From positions 1 to 64,000 of the forward strand of contig JALEPL010000004.1 in NCBI GenBank assembly GCA_022766245.1: a stretch of 64,000 nt of DNA. Direction: 5' to 3'. Shown one piece after another: positions 41,501 through 51,258 of the stretch. This DNA comes from Lachnospiraceae bacterium (GTDB lineage Bacteria > Bacillota > Clostridia > Lachnospirales > Lachnospiraceae). Under the pieces are notes generated by a model that had not been told where the DNA came from, made no database searches, and worked only from the letters and a program-made list of their open reading frames with translations. The first letter of the stretch is position 1. Each line of letters begins with the position of its first letter. The position numbers and the translations under genes were made by a program.

Positions 41501-44500
41501 GTCAGCTTTACATTCTCATAATCTGCATTTCGATTATGTTTCACCACATACTCATACCAGTCATCCACACTGGAAATAGGCCGGTAAAAATCTACCATCA
41601 GCATGAAATCAATATCTGATGTTTTCTCCTTGCCATTCTTCAGATAAAAAATCTTTTGAACGGTATATTCTGACTGGAACTTCTTGGGATCATACACCTC
41701 GCCCATGATTGTGGTATATCCGTCCTCCGTCTCAGCAGAATCAGGATTCAACGATACAGACAGGCCATCTATCGCAAGTCCGGTAATATCCAGGTTCTCC
41801 TTATTACTGAACACAAACTTCACACTGGCTGCATCCTTGCCGTCCTCTCTGGTGTAATAATCAAGTACCTCTGCCTGACACAGATCCACCATCCGATCGT
41901 TACTCTGACGCTGCGGTAATGAAATGAATTCCTGCTCCGGCAAATCGGAGGAGTATGCCACATGGGGATAATATCCCACTTCCACCGGTGCGATATCAAA
42001 GGATGTGGTCAACAAACGTTTCTGCCATCCGGTATCATAAAGATTCTCGATGGTCATTTTCTTCATGGTTTTGGTTGCATACTGTGTACTCGCTTCACAC
42101 CAATAGTACACATTAATAAACTTACCACCACCAGCTCCAATCACAGGACTCACCTGATTGTTCTTTGACTCCGCAGGGATACTCTCACCGATACCATAGC
42201 AGTTTTTCACGCTTCCATCGTTGTTACCACAGAGAGAGCCATAGCGGATAGACCAGCTTTGATTCGAATTTTCCTTGGTGCTCTGCTGAAGATTCAGCAT
42301 ACTGTAGCAGCTGTAAATTCTACCCAGAGAGCCGTTTGACGCAGCAATACCGCCCACTCTTCGATCCAGATCATTATTTACATCAGTACAATTAATATAC
42401 TGTCCCCTTTCGGAACCATAGACGTAACCATATCGAATGATTCCATTATTGTCGCAGGTCACCAGACCTAGATTCCGGTATACGGAAATACCCTCCGATC
42501 CATCCACCGGATCATTCTTCACCACAAAACGTTCAATGACTCCGGTTGCAGCATTTGAGCGGGTAATGAGTCCCATGGTATCATTTCCCAGGATTTCTCC
42601 ACCCTTGTAGCGCACTACAATATCACTGATGGTTCCGAAATTTCGGTAACAGATCATACCGTCATCCCAAATTCTGGAGGTAACATCCAGATATACATCA
42701 TAAACCATGTTGGAAATCTTTCCACGACTTCCCACATTGGTAAAGATCCAGGAATCATTTCCCTGATAGTGATGGGACAGGGTAAAACCCTGAAAATCAA
42801 TCTGTCCCTGGAAAGTCTCTGTAATCTTTGCACCTGCTAAGGAAGGAGAATTTTCATCCTCCTCAATCTCATGGTTATTGTTTTGACTTTTCAGTACCAC
42901 ATCTGCCGTAGCCACAAATTTTCCGGTGGGGTTCCTTTTGATGTAATCAATCATCTGATATGCGGTGCCAAATCCCTGTACCGTAGTTTCAGAAGTAAAT
43001 TCCAGTGTATCTAACACCATTTCCCGGTTACTGATGATGACATACAATGTCATAACATAGCTGTAATCTCCCCGATCCACAGTCTGATTCTTATAAATCG
43101 CATACTGTCCTGCTACATCAGTTCTGTCATTTACTGCATCCACCTGATACATGGTATCTGAAATCAGAGTCCCATCCTTCTCCACCCGGATATAGTAAGG
43201 AATTGCTCCCTCTCCGGTGAGACATCCCTGGTCATCGGTCAGAACAGTTTTGGTCTCTGCATTGTAGTGAGCATCATCTCCGTCAATCGCTTGAATTCCC
43301 TGCAGCTTCAGAGTACCACTAAGTCGGAATGCATCTGACACCTCAACAACCTTTAACACCTTATTTGACTCAAAGGTGGCATTGGAATAGCCCTCGTTAT
43401 ATTCTGCCGCCACAAAACGCATCTCATAGGACTGATTTACATCCAGGTTTTTAATGGTCACTGTCTGTAGTTCGTCCTGATTTTTCCGGATACGAAGTGC
43501 CTTGACAAACTGCCCTGTCTTAGTGTACAGGTTGATTACCACCTTATCTCCGGAAATGCCGGTGATGGCATCATCCGGGTCATCCACTCTGGTGTCAAAT
43601 ACCAGTGTGCCTGCTGCAAACAACAGATTCTCCACCTGCACCTCTGCAGGCTTTCTCAATGTCTTGAAGGTATTGGCGTTCAACACCACTTTAATGTTGT
43701 CATAGACCTTTCCGGCATATTTAGCCTGGGCACGGGGACTTATGGTATAGTCCGTCATACTGGCCAGTCCGCTGGCGGTATATCCGATCAATTCTCCATT
43801 CCGCAGCTGCTTATAAACCGGAATTTCTTCGCTTTCCAGAGTCACCGTATCAGACTCGCCAAATCCGATAGTGGCAGCTGTCACCTGATCCTCCCCGGTC
43901 TCTGTAATCACATCCATGGTAATACCGGTAAGAAGCTTCGTCAGTTCCGGATTTGTAGAATCTGTATTTAACTTAAAGCTAATAAACGCAGAATTACTGG
44001 TTACCTGGGTAATCTCCGTATTCAGATATACCTTGCCCAGAGAGGAAAGACCTGCTGTGGTAAGGCCTAAACGTCCCACATTGACAAAACGCTGGGGTCC
44101 CTTGCCATTCTGCAGATCATAATCGCAGTAAACCGTGGCAAAGACCTTGGTATCGACGGGCAGCCCCTGAATACGGGGAAGCTCTAGACCTTGAATCTGC
44201 AGTCCGTTTTCCGCAGACCAGGTATAGTCTCCTGCACGAAGCTTATGGGAATAAAGCACCTTTTCCGGATCAGACAGCTCTGCCGGAGAAGATAAGTCGC
44301 CTCTTTCCGTAGTAAGTACCAGATAAATATCCAGGTCACTGCCACTTCCCTCCTTAGGAACCGTGGCCGCATCCTCATCCTTCATGGTAAGAGACAGCAC
44401 CAGGTCATCGATTTCATTCTTTACGATGTTCAGCTTTGCCTCCGGCGCATGATTGCTGGTAGTAATCTCACCGGTGTTGTTGATGAATACCAGCTTATTA

Positions 44501-46233
44501 CCAAAGAAATCCTTTGCCGTAAATTTATAAGTATAGGTGGTCTTTGCCTGCAACACGGACAGAGTACCCACCGTCTGCTTTGCGTGATTCTTAAACTTGG
44601 ATACCTGGGCGCTGTTTAAATTCAATATGGTTCCACTTCCCACACCCAGCTTCGGCTCCACAGTTAATGTAATACCCTGTGTACGGTCGATACCATAAAT
44701 TGCCTCTAAATCACTGCCATCGGCATATCCCAGATTATCAATCTCGATACGGTCGTTAAAGCTGGTTCCCGGCTGCTGGGTCAGAGTAATCGAACCTAAG
44801 GTATCAATGGACTTGGTAGTGATCGTCTGCTCGCCTAACTGTTCCACCACGCTCTCGTCATACTCATTCCAGTAAGTGAAATAATATACAATACGATAGG
44901 TAGTGGATGGTCTGATACTTCCTCCGCCCATCTCGATGCTGCCGCTCTTTCGTTGGTAGCTTCTCAGTTTTAGAGTCTCTTTCCCCCGCTCATTCTGTTC
45001 ATAAACTTCAAACTGAATCTGTTTATTTGCATCGATTCTGGACGCAGGATCATTGACCGAAACGTCTGTAGTAATGCGGTATACACCGGGCACAAATTCT
45101 CCCACCTGTACCGTGGGTTTTACATATTCCTGCACCGGTTTCTTCGCTGGCTCTCCCTTGGATCCGGGTGTCTTATCCGGGCGTAAATTGTCCGGACGCA
45201 CCCCGGGACTGGTTTTATCCCCGGAGGGGGCAGAGGGTGCAGTGGGAGCGGAAGGTGTCTTGTTCTCCTTGTCCTCGTCTTCCTCCTCTGTTATCTCATG
45301 TTCGTTCTGCTCCTCGTCCTCCTCGTCAGCTTCCTCCTCGTCCTCTTCTTCCTCTGTGCGATCCGGCTCCTCCGGTTTTTCAGTCACTTCCACCGTCACA
45401 TCTGTGGTATCAAGCGGCTCTTCCACAGGAATCTCCGTTTCTTCCTCCATATCCTCTTTCTGTGGCAGCTGCATATTCTCCCGTGCCAGACCCAGAGCCT
45501 TCATAAGTTCCTCGTAGGTATACTCCGTTCCACCTATATTCAAAATCAGATCACCGGGTACATTCAGATAACTCTTGTATACAAGAACATCCTCTTCCAG
45601 CTCATAATATGCGAAATAATCCTCCTCAAAATGGATAATGCTGTGAACACCAATATGCTTCTCCATACCCTTCTGGGCATAACTGATCCCGGACAGGTTC
45701 ATATAATTGCCGTTAACCAGTTTTAAGAACAGATACTCTGCCGCATCTGCCTGAGTTCCATCCACATTATAGGTATGTCCATCATGAATCATCATTCCCT
45801 GATAGGTACTGATTTCTTCAAAATCCATATCAATCAGCACAGCCCTGTCATTTACCATCTGCAGTGATGTACCATGATTGAAATACACGGGATACTCCTG
45901 ATCGATCTTTACCTTTTTCGTATCACCGAAAAAGAGAGCCTCTCCCTGAGAAAAGATATTGTCCATGGCCGCAAAAGAATATAATCCTACCTCTTTTTTA
46001 ATCTCTTCATCCTGTGGATTGATTCCCAGAGATGTAGTGACGCTTCCATCCTTCACAGCGAAACCGTCATTCTCCATGCGCATGTACTCGGAAAAACGTG
46101 TCTGCAATACAACAAGTGCTGCCACCAGCAGCACACCTGCCAGAATCGGGATGAGAAACCGATTGTCAAACCCGACTTTTTTTGAAGTTTTTTCCGTCTC
46201 CTTCTTTGCCCTAACGTGCTCTCTTTTCTTCAT
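35515..46233 (-). CDS. Giant surface protein anchored at both ends, with GLUG-like repeats
   Basis: A 3572-residue protein. Basic cytosolic tail, TM1 at about residues 26-44, then the beta-rich N-domain shared with the other exported proteins of this operon (matching block about 165-241). An acidic/Pro spacer (260-366, including EEEEDEEEADEEDEEQ) follows, then fibronectin-III-like modules to about 1290. About 18 GLUG-like repeats (VGGLIGQ, VGGLVGY, VGGIAGR) span about 1296-2648. An Asp/Ser/Glu/Asn-rich segment covers about 3264-3478. The C-terminus has a membrane helix (about 3544-3568) ending RKKRR. Both ends should be in the cytoplasm with about 3500 residues outside. It is the last gene of the rotary-ATPase operon. 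The frame is intact and the function unknown; adhesion is plausible from the GLUG and Fn3 modules. Confidence 0.88.
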   Translation of the reverse strand: MKKREHVRAKKETEKTSKKVGFDNRFLIPILAGVLLVAALVVLQTRFSEYMRMENDGFAVKDGSVTTSLGINPQDEEIKKEVGLYSFAAMDNIFSQGEALFFGDTKKVKIDQEYPVYFNHGTSLQMVNDRAVLIDMDFEEISTYQGMMIHDGHTYNVDGTQADAAEYLFLKLVNGNYMNLSGISYAQKGMEKHIGVHSIIHFEEDYFAYYELEEDVLVYKSYLNVPGDLILNIGGTEYTYEELMKALGLARENMQLPQKEDMEEETEIPVEEPLDTTDVTVEVTEKPEEPDRTEEEEDEEEADEEDEEQNEHEITEEEDEDKENKTPSAPTAPSAPSGDKTSPGVRPDNLRPDKTPGSKGEPAKKPVQEYVKPTVQVGEFVPGVYRITTDVSVNDPASRIDANKQIQFEVYEQNERGKETLKLRSYQRKSGSIEMGGGSIRPSTTYRIVYYFTYWNEYDESVVEQLGEQTITTKSIDTLGSITLTQQPGTSFNDRIEIDNLGYADGSDLEAIYGIDRTQGITLTVEPKLGVGSGTILNLNSAQVSKFKNHAKQTVGTLSVLQAKTTYTYKFTAKDFFGNKLVFINNTGEITTSNHAPEAKLNIVKNEIDDLVLSLTMKDEDAATVPKEGSGSDLDIYLVLTTERGDLSSPAELSDPEKVLYSHKLRAGDYTWSAENGLQIQGLELPRIQGLPVDTKVFATVYCDYDLQNGKGPQRFVNVGRLGLTTAGLSSLGKVYLNTEITQVTSNSAFISFKLNTDSTNPELTKLLTGITMDVITETGEDQVTAATIGFGESDTVTLESEEIPVYKQLRNGELIGYTASGLASMTDYTISPRAQAKYAGKVYDNIKVVLNANTFKTLRKPAEVQVENLLFAAGTLVFDTRVDDPDDAITGISGDKVVINLYTKTGQFVKALRIRKNQDELQTVTIKNLDVNQSYEMRFVAAEYNEGYSNATFESNKVLKVVEVSDAFRLSGTLKLQGIQAIDGDDAHYNAETKTVLTDDQGCLTGEGAIPYYIRVEKDGTLISDTMYQVDAVNDRTDVAGQYAIYKNQTVDRGDYSYVMTLYVIISNREMVLDTLEFTSETTVQGFGTAYQMIDYIKRNPTGKFVATADVVLKSQNNNHEIEEDENSPSLAGAKITETFQGQIDFQGFTLSHHYQGNDSWIFTNVGSRGKISNMVYDVYLDVTSRIWDDGMICYRNFGTISDIVVRYKGGEILGNDTMGLITRSNAATGVIERFVVKNDPVDGSEGISVYRNLGLVTCDNNGIIRYGYVYGSERGQYINCTDVNNDLDRRVGGIAASNGSLGRIYSCYSMLNLQQSTKENSNQSWSIRYGSLCGNNDGSVKNCYGIGESIPAESKNNQVSPVIGAGGGKFINVYYWCEASTQYATKTMKKMTIENLYDTGWQKRLLTTSFDIAPVEVGYYPHVAYSSDLPEQEFISLPQRQSNDRMVDLCQAEVLDYYTREDGKDAASVKFVFSNKENLDITGLAIDGLSVSLNPDSAETEDGYTTIMGEVYDPKKFQSEYTVQKIFYLKNGKEKTSDIDFMLMVDFYRPISSVDDWYEYVVKHNRNADYENVKLTADLDFAGVAVNRIQVTNTFKAKVDGQGHAISNINLQAGYNATNGSRRCLFNGNVQAPAEIHNLYVNNFKCGGTYTKNNIKYTAADSALIYRLYGATVEDVHIQGFDNISYSCVGGIAALAESGADITNCTVTGLGDNKVNFLYQENGYGSSEIKLGGIVGYTNGCRISHCLVTDLSVKADKIRSSQGVGGVAGYALNSVVDSVYAQGEIETRANKVGGVIGQYRTSSASIICVKNVYAKVDMICKTDMVGGLIGQINLDQNPITPDNNISGIAFGNVYTSNPDSMNVSHTVGRTINCKAYFYGTVIQHINGLESADLSEVEQNVVKDLLTYEQLTAEAEKTYFKTAGFEHVYSMDGTANGYLPKMYYEDSKVLLPCQKDIKLKESDEYNISITAVSTPNSNNVFYIRLKNPDNFKITGVEIDELKWHFAAPNESGNWVETTIDNASEYQENGVTTLYMQCDPEQSQAHFLDSYVMRKIKFYTQKGSGGQITAAEAERNAAAGNFNIKTLDAYTRIPATMYMDIPTVEKWNEIQSRPEYENYRITADLDFSGREFSKDLNIGRLIGNGKKTLKNVNFKGQGVNLIACLNGGMENIILQDSSVVNEKTGDCAGFIGVSNGKIKDCEFRNVSVTQNLGATGGNYCGIIAFQNGNTISDVICEDNTIKSNADYVGGLVGQIVDSATISDIQTTNVKVKGNTYTGGVFGRVYRADLSDVLLKDVQVTCGWVICGGLAGQIGDENSATSAKIRNVTITGTPTYDAEGKITDSTTKIISTRTGQDNITDYNMGGLVGICRETSEKLTVNGIYVEGYGSRVGGVYAYNLTNATNVTVEDTKVKVMVRSKYTNRSRVGGFCADQEWNTIKNAQLTNVEIETENVSQVGGIAGRLINSNIQLSTMEEGTITTDCDGDNTERKYAFVGGLVGYLNNGSVKFSGTRNVEIDGGKMHNVGGITGQLGNSITNGSSIQYSYALGDVDTDKADTEYAAVAKDSYFVKGNTNVGGLIGVHYGGTVTGSYSNLNVKATDRVGGIDGYYYNAYTKSTTGAKTYSNVTMYNNYFAGTVEATNGFAGGAVGRTGLTDKWPSTVGSRVSASGENKTGSKDERYYTYGNLILAATVTGNTDKTGAFGPDDIKFVGRNNRIWEGMRVNGIYAGQLTSGSAWMYDYWYGIKRNGVYPAEYVMPEPQSNTLQLFRSCDLKNDPSNTTSNDWHQQNVSAQRYTAERFWRNMGWNSLYFVNGTNRNRDYYWRLTIDELQDSYEASRKDSGNYLPQCRSNNKLAYTSDWLIQQQCELNGAMVDGTNTGRLPIPQLQIVIPARPEATSLVTAVPDTTGSITMNTIGAAAPGTAGYGILYASDVDAVNAEFSKDLVDNGYFILKSGSKVVAKERITQRAYSFRYGFDSKLTLIYGTFADSTLEDSEDGLWNADNLVQQGEEIYTKEKLARRIMVYGSDYYYISGGNIVSGAGTQTGEFLTLMKGKALSSDGTIWNVGQWTETGSINETTELLEETIPLFSFVYGDSQISVYSRCSEIVGAGNSKVWKEAQLFVRDQTLYPVSGTMDTVKDALLLYTLNGTTYQTILGTDGFMADMIQSDPNLPEEVSNKAIVQMTNTFDASVPYVVLEYSNGGMIGYNYATGAILFDNRIAQNISLFDYAKNFFNGNKTSQYSGVSETYRENADLSQELRSSEELEQMLGVGATDGANSTGVNIGQSNPDNTAAADEENAAMANPEQMGEGTAGTGVDTSDRQNERGENENVGESDKASESELNADTGMDVDAETGSNHVSNTGDNDANVNANTDAEVGSHQTSDAEDMDADADVEAGADANSNAEDGSDKLDDAEADPVSDADETETETENASDESSDGNEKDADSTESKDSTESTASEEAGDDSSENTESAGDVSESSGGDHFITVYNAETGMYEIVNVEKYLTEENYLSENTRLGISNLPAATGGATGGYAASKIDKSQEQGIIIYALAMAAVVLLLASGGVVFAVRKKRR

Positions 46234-46235
46234 AA

Positions 46236-46958
46236 TTAAAGTGCTCCCATTGCTTCTATATCTGAAAACAAAATTCTTTGTGTATCATCCATTGTCATAA
46301 CGCCAGTGCCCAGATTCACGCTGTATCCCGCAGGTGATGTGGCAATGGCATCCGCATCCGTCACTATGATATACTGATACTCTCCTGTAATCACATCATA
46401 GAACTCCACGCTGTTTTTATAAACCTCCTGCACATAGGTCAGGGGCTGCACTTTGTAGGTGCTCTCACCCACCTGCAGGTTCATCTCCTCCAAAAAAATG
46501 TAGGTTCCTTTTCCGTCATAAAGGAATCCTCCCTTTGCCTCAGTGATAATGTCGTTGTGACAGATTCTCACCTTGCCATTCTCATAGGAAACGGTGGAAA
46601 AATAGTTCACCCGGTTCAATCCGCCCTCTTCCAGGGGACGCATATATCCCATGCTCACCGGAAGAATCATCTTCGGCTCATTCTCATAAATGATGGGGAC
46701 TCCGTCCGACTGCACCTTGTCGGCATCCTCCACCACCGTTGCATTGTTATCTCCGTGTACCAGCTTCATATCCTCGCTGTACTCCAGCTTCGCTCCCATG
46801 GAATAGCGAAAGGTAGCCTCCTCCGGAGAAAACTTTTTATTGGTACGGAAATACCAGAATGCCAAAATCAAAATGACCAGCAGTAAAAGTGCTGCTGCCA
46901 GCAGCATAATGACCTTATCCTTTTTCTGATTTTTCTCCTTAGGTTTTTTGCTCTTCAT
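46236..46958 (-). CDS. Short member of the shared N-domain membrane protein set
   Basis: A 240-residue protein: Lys-rich cytosolic tail, one helix (about residues 16-37), then about 200 extracytoplasmic residues. The segment FLYDGKGTYIFLEEMNLQV...SVNLGTGVMTMDD (about 145-225) aligns with the N-domains of the 2115-, 553- and 3572-residue proteins. It is essentially that domain alone, without rod or Fn3 modules. It overlaps the preceding membrane-protein gene by about 20 bases and ends 2 bases before the giant gene. I infer a structural part of the same machine. Confidence 0.8.
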   Translation of the reverse strand: MKSKKPKEKNQKKDKVIMLLAAALLLLVILILAFWYFRTNKKFSPEEATFRYSMGAKLEYSEDMKLVHGDNNATVVEDADKVQSDGVPIIYENEPKMILPVSMGYMRPLEEGGLNRVNYFSTVSYENGKVRICHNDIITEAKGGFLYDGKGTYIFLEEMNLQVGESTYKVQPLTYVQEVYKNSVEFYDVITGEYQYIIVTDADAIATSPAGYSVNLGTGVMTMDDTQRILFSDIEAMGAL

Positions 46959-47499
46959 TAGCTTTCATCCTTTCCTGTTCCGCTTTTTTGATACCATGCT
47001 TCATAGCAAAGCTGCAACAGCGCACCAGATCGCAGAGAGACAACAGCAGCAACACCAGTCCCAGCAGCATAGCCACGCAGAAAATCTTTTTATCAAATAC
47101 GATCTCCGCCAGATAATGACTGAGCATATTCATAATCAAAAGGACACCGGCAGACACCATCCCCAGCAGCACATCTGCCGGGACTCCATCAAAGCTTCTG
47201 CGGTGAATCAGATAGCCAAGTTCCAGTAGAAGATATGTAATGATATGAACCGGTTCCACCGTTCCCAGATCCAGGATAATGGACAGGAACAAAAATACCT
47301 TCACAAAACAGCAGGCAAGTCCCAGGGTATCCCACCAGCTCATCTGAAAGAAAAATCCGATGAGCTTGCGCCGCCTGGTCTCCCAGGAAAAGGAGCTGCA
47401 GAGGAGATACAGCACCACACCGGTCAAGAGTCCTCCTGCCAGAGTGACGATCAAAAACATTTTCAGCTGTACCACACCACTTATCATGCTATCTAACAT
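46939..47499 (-). CDS. Multi-pass membrane protein of the rotary-ATPase operon
   Basis: A 186-residue protein from the ATG at 47499, preceded by AGGAGG; a longer frame starts 21 codons earlier inside the epsilon-like gene. It has four or five hydrophobic segments (MFLIVTLAGGLLTGVVLYLL, TLGLACCFVKVFLFLSIIL, VHIITYLLLELGYLI, VLLGMVSAGVLLIMNML, FCVAMLLGLVLLLLSLCDLV). It has no recognisable match to ATP synthase subunit a, and I see no clear counterpart of the subunit a arginine helix. It may hold the ring or the stator in the membrane; this is inference. Confidence 0.7.
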   Translation of the reverse strand: MLDSMISGVVQLKMFLIVTLAGGLLTGVVLYLLCSSFSWETRRRKLIGFFFQMSWWDTLGLACCFVKVFLFLSIILDLGTVEPVHIITYLLLELGYLIHRRSFDGVPADVLLGMVSAGVLLIMNMLSHYLAEIVFDKKIFCVAMLLGLVLLLLSLCDLVRCCSFAMKHGIKKAEQERMKANEEQKT

Positions 47500-47500
47500 C

Positions 47501-49139
<1,639 letters not shown>

Positions 49140-49922
49140 CTAATATTGATTCAACTTTGTGTAATTATCCAGCACCTTGCCGAATTCCTTTTCCCGCTGT
49201 TCTCTCAGATCCAGCATATGACGGGCTTCCTCCCGCTCATCGATCTTCTTTAAGGATTCCGTGGTAGTATTCTGGCGGGTGATATTCAATGCTGCACTGC
49301 TGATCTCCCCGGCGATGATCACCTCATACTGCATGTACAAAATGATCAGCTTCGTAAGCAGCGGCTCGATATCGGATTCAAAGGTAAAATCCTCATCATA
49401 ATTCTTATCACTGTATAGATGCTCCGGAAGGGGATACAGCTGCTTGATGCGAAACTCCGCTTCACTGGAACTGTAGTAGTGATTGTATATCAGATTGATC
49501 CTGGAATATTTTTTCTCCCGGAAGGCCTCCTCCAGAACGGCAAATATTCCGCTCTTATCCTGTTCAAATTCCTCCTGGGTCATGGATAGTAAGACCTTGT
49601 CATCCTCTCTGGCCGGACGGATCTTTCGCCCGATGATGATCTTATAGGCATCCTCATCCGCCTGCACCTGTCTGGTGATATTGGAATTCAGATTGGCGCA
49701 AAATCCCATATCGCCCCCCAGATAAATGCCCAGCTCCGGTGCATCCTCATTCACCCGGAGCACCTTATAGTCCAGCATGATATTGCGGTTATTCACGATA
49801 TTATCAATCATATCTGCCACGGTGTCGCCCAGATATGCATAGGTCTTCGCAATCTTTCTGGATCGGTCTACCCGTAGCAGGGAATGAAAGTTCATGACTT
49901 TTACAATGTTTTTTATATTCAT
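49140..49922 (-). CDS. F1 gamma-like rotor subunit
   Basis: A 260-residue protein beginning MNIKNIVKVMNFHSLLRVDRSRKIAK, comparable to the first helix of AtpG, with LGGDMGFCANLNSNI in place of the SDRGLCGGFNSN motif. The C-terminal helix (YEVIIAGEISSAALNITRQ) corresponds to the ASEN..RM..AM region but continues into a charged tail. Overall identity to AtpG looks low. It overlaps the alpha-like gene by four bases (ATGA). It should form the rotating shaft. Confidence 0.85.
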   Translation of the reverse strand: MNIKNIVKVMNFHSLLRVDRSRKIAKTYAYLGDTVADMIDNIVNNRNIMLDYKVLRVNEDAPELGIYLGGDMGFCANLNSNITRQVQADEDAYKIIIGRKIRPAREDDKVLLSMTQEEFEQDKSGIFAVLEEAFREKKYSRINLIYNHYYSSSEAEFRIKQLYPLPEHLYSDKNYDEDFTFESDIEPLLTKLIILYMQYEVIIAGEISSAALNITRQNTTTESLKKIDEREEARHMLDLREQREKEFGKVLDNYTKLNQY

Positions 49923-51256
49923 TCTTTACCCTCTGCTTCCGGCTCTAATGCCTCACTGAACATATGGATGATCTCATTCTTGTTTCTGGGTGAGAACTTA
50001 TACTGCAGCAGTCTCTCCTCGATACGGTGTCCTTCTTCCAGCTTCTGCTGCATCTCGTAACTCATCTCGTCTGTATTCGCCAGCTCGTAGACTTCCTTGG
50101 TCTCCAGATAGGACAGGAACCTCTGTCGCACCTTGGCACCCAGCTTCTTCATATCCTTATCCTGCACGGCTCCACCCAGACGGGACACGCTTAAGGTGTA
50201 ATCGATGGCCGGCTTCTGACCGCGCTCAAAATTCTTTCGGGACAACACCAGCTGACCATCGGTGATGGAAATAATATTGGTGGAAATGTAATCCGTGATA
50301 TCTCCACCCTTGGTCTCCACGATGGGAAGGATGGTGATGGAACCGCCGTCCTTATGCTGACAGCCCTTCTCCAACAGTCTGGAATGGGTATAGAAAATAT
50401 CCGGTGGGTAAGCATCACGTCCCGGTATCTTTCCGGCCAAAAGGCTGATCTCACGATGGATGTTGGCATGGCTCTTTAAATCATCGATTACCACCAGTAC
50501 ATCCTGTCCCTCTCTCATATACAGCTCTGCAATCGACAGAGCCACATAAGGGGTAAAGAAAGCAACCGGCGGCTCGTCCTCACTGAAGGAAGCGACGATC
50601 AGAGTATACTCCATAGCACCCTTTTTCATTAGATTATCATACAGCTCTTTGATATTTTTCTTGGTCTTATTCACAGCCACATAAATACAGAGTACGTTTT
50701 TATCCTTCTGGTTTACGATGGTATCCAGTGCGATCTGTGTCTTTCCTGACTTTTTGTCTCCGATGATCAACTGACGCTGACCAAAACCGATGGGATACAC
50801 CAGATCGATACCAGCGATTCCGGTATACATGGGACGTTCCACCGTGCCTCTCTCCATGATGGGGATGGCCTCTGTCTCGATGGGCAGCGGCTTAAGTCCT
50901 TCAAACTTCTCTCCCAAAAGGCGGTCATTTCCGAAGATGTCAATGATATGACCGATGGATGCCCGGCTGTACATGGCACAGAAATCAAAACCTGTGGTGA
51001 CCACTTCATCTCCTACATAGATATCATTGGCCTTCTGCAGCACAGCCACCATGACAGAGTTCTTCTTGATGGCAGTGACATATCCCACAGAATAGCTGGA
51101 GATTACCACACGCTCATAGAATCCCACGGACTCCAGTCCGGACACCTCTAAGATATAATCCTTTACTTTAATTACATGACCTACTTCGTACACATTGTTC
51201 ATTTCTTTCATGTTGCGAAGCTTTGAATTTACGATTCCTTCAATAAAATTACTCAT
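49919..51256 (-). CDS. F1 alpha-like subunit
   Basis: A 445-residue protein, shorter than the usual 500 or so of AtpA. It keeps the P-loop GDKKSGKTQIALDTIVNQK, VLVVIDDLKSHA, GRDAYPPDIFYTHSRLLE, TNIISITDGQL, and the arginine finger in LSVSRLGGAVQ. The N-terminus is shorter than in AtpA, which lengthens to bind delta, so stator contacts may differ. Position between the b/delta-like and gamma-like genes is standard. Confidence 0.93.
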   Translation of the reverse strand: MSNFIEGIVNSKLRNMKEMNNVYEVGHVIKVKDYILEVSGLESVGFYERVVISSYSVGYVTAIKKNSVMVAVLQKANDIYVGDEVVTTGFDFCAMYSRASIGHIIDIFGNDRLLGEKFEGLKPLPIETEAIPIMERGTVERPMYTGIAGIDLVYPIGFGQRQLIIGDKKSGKTQIALDTIVNQKDKNVLCIYVAVNKTKKNIKELYDNLMKKGAMEYTLIVASFSEDEPPVAFFTPYVALSIAELYMREGQDVLVVIDDLKSHANIHREISLLAGKIPGRDAYPPDIFYTHSRLLEKGCQHKDGGSITILPIVETKGGDITDYISTNIISITDGQLVLSRKNFERGQKPAIDYTLSVSRLGGAVQDKDMKKLGAKVRQRFLSYLETKEVYELANTDEMSYEMQQKLEEGHRIEERLLQYKFSPRNKNEIIHMFSEALEPEAEGKE

Positions 51257-51258
51257 TT

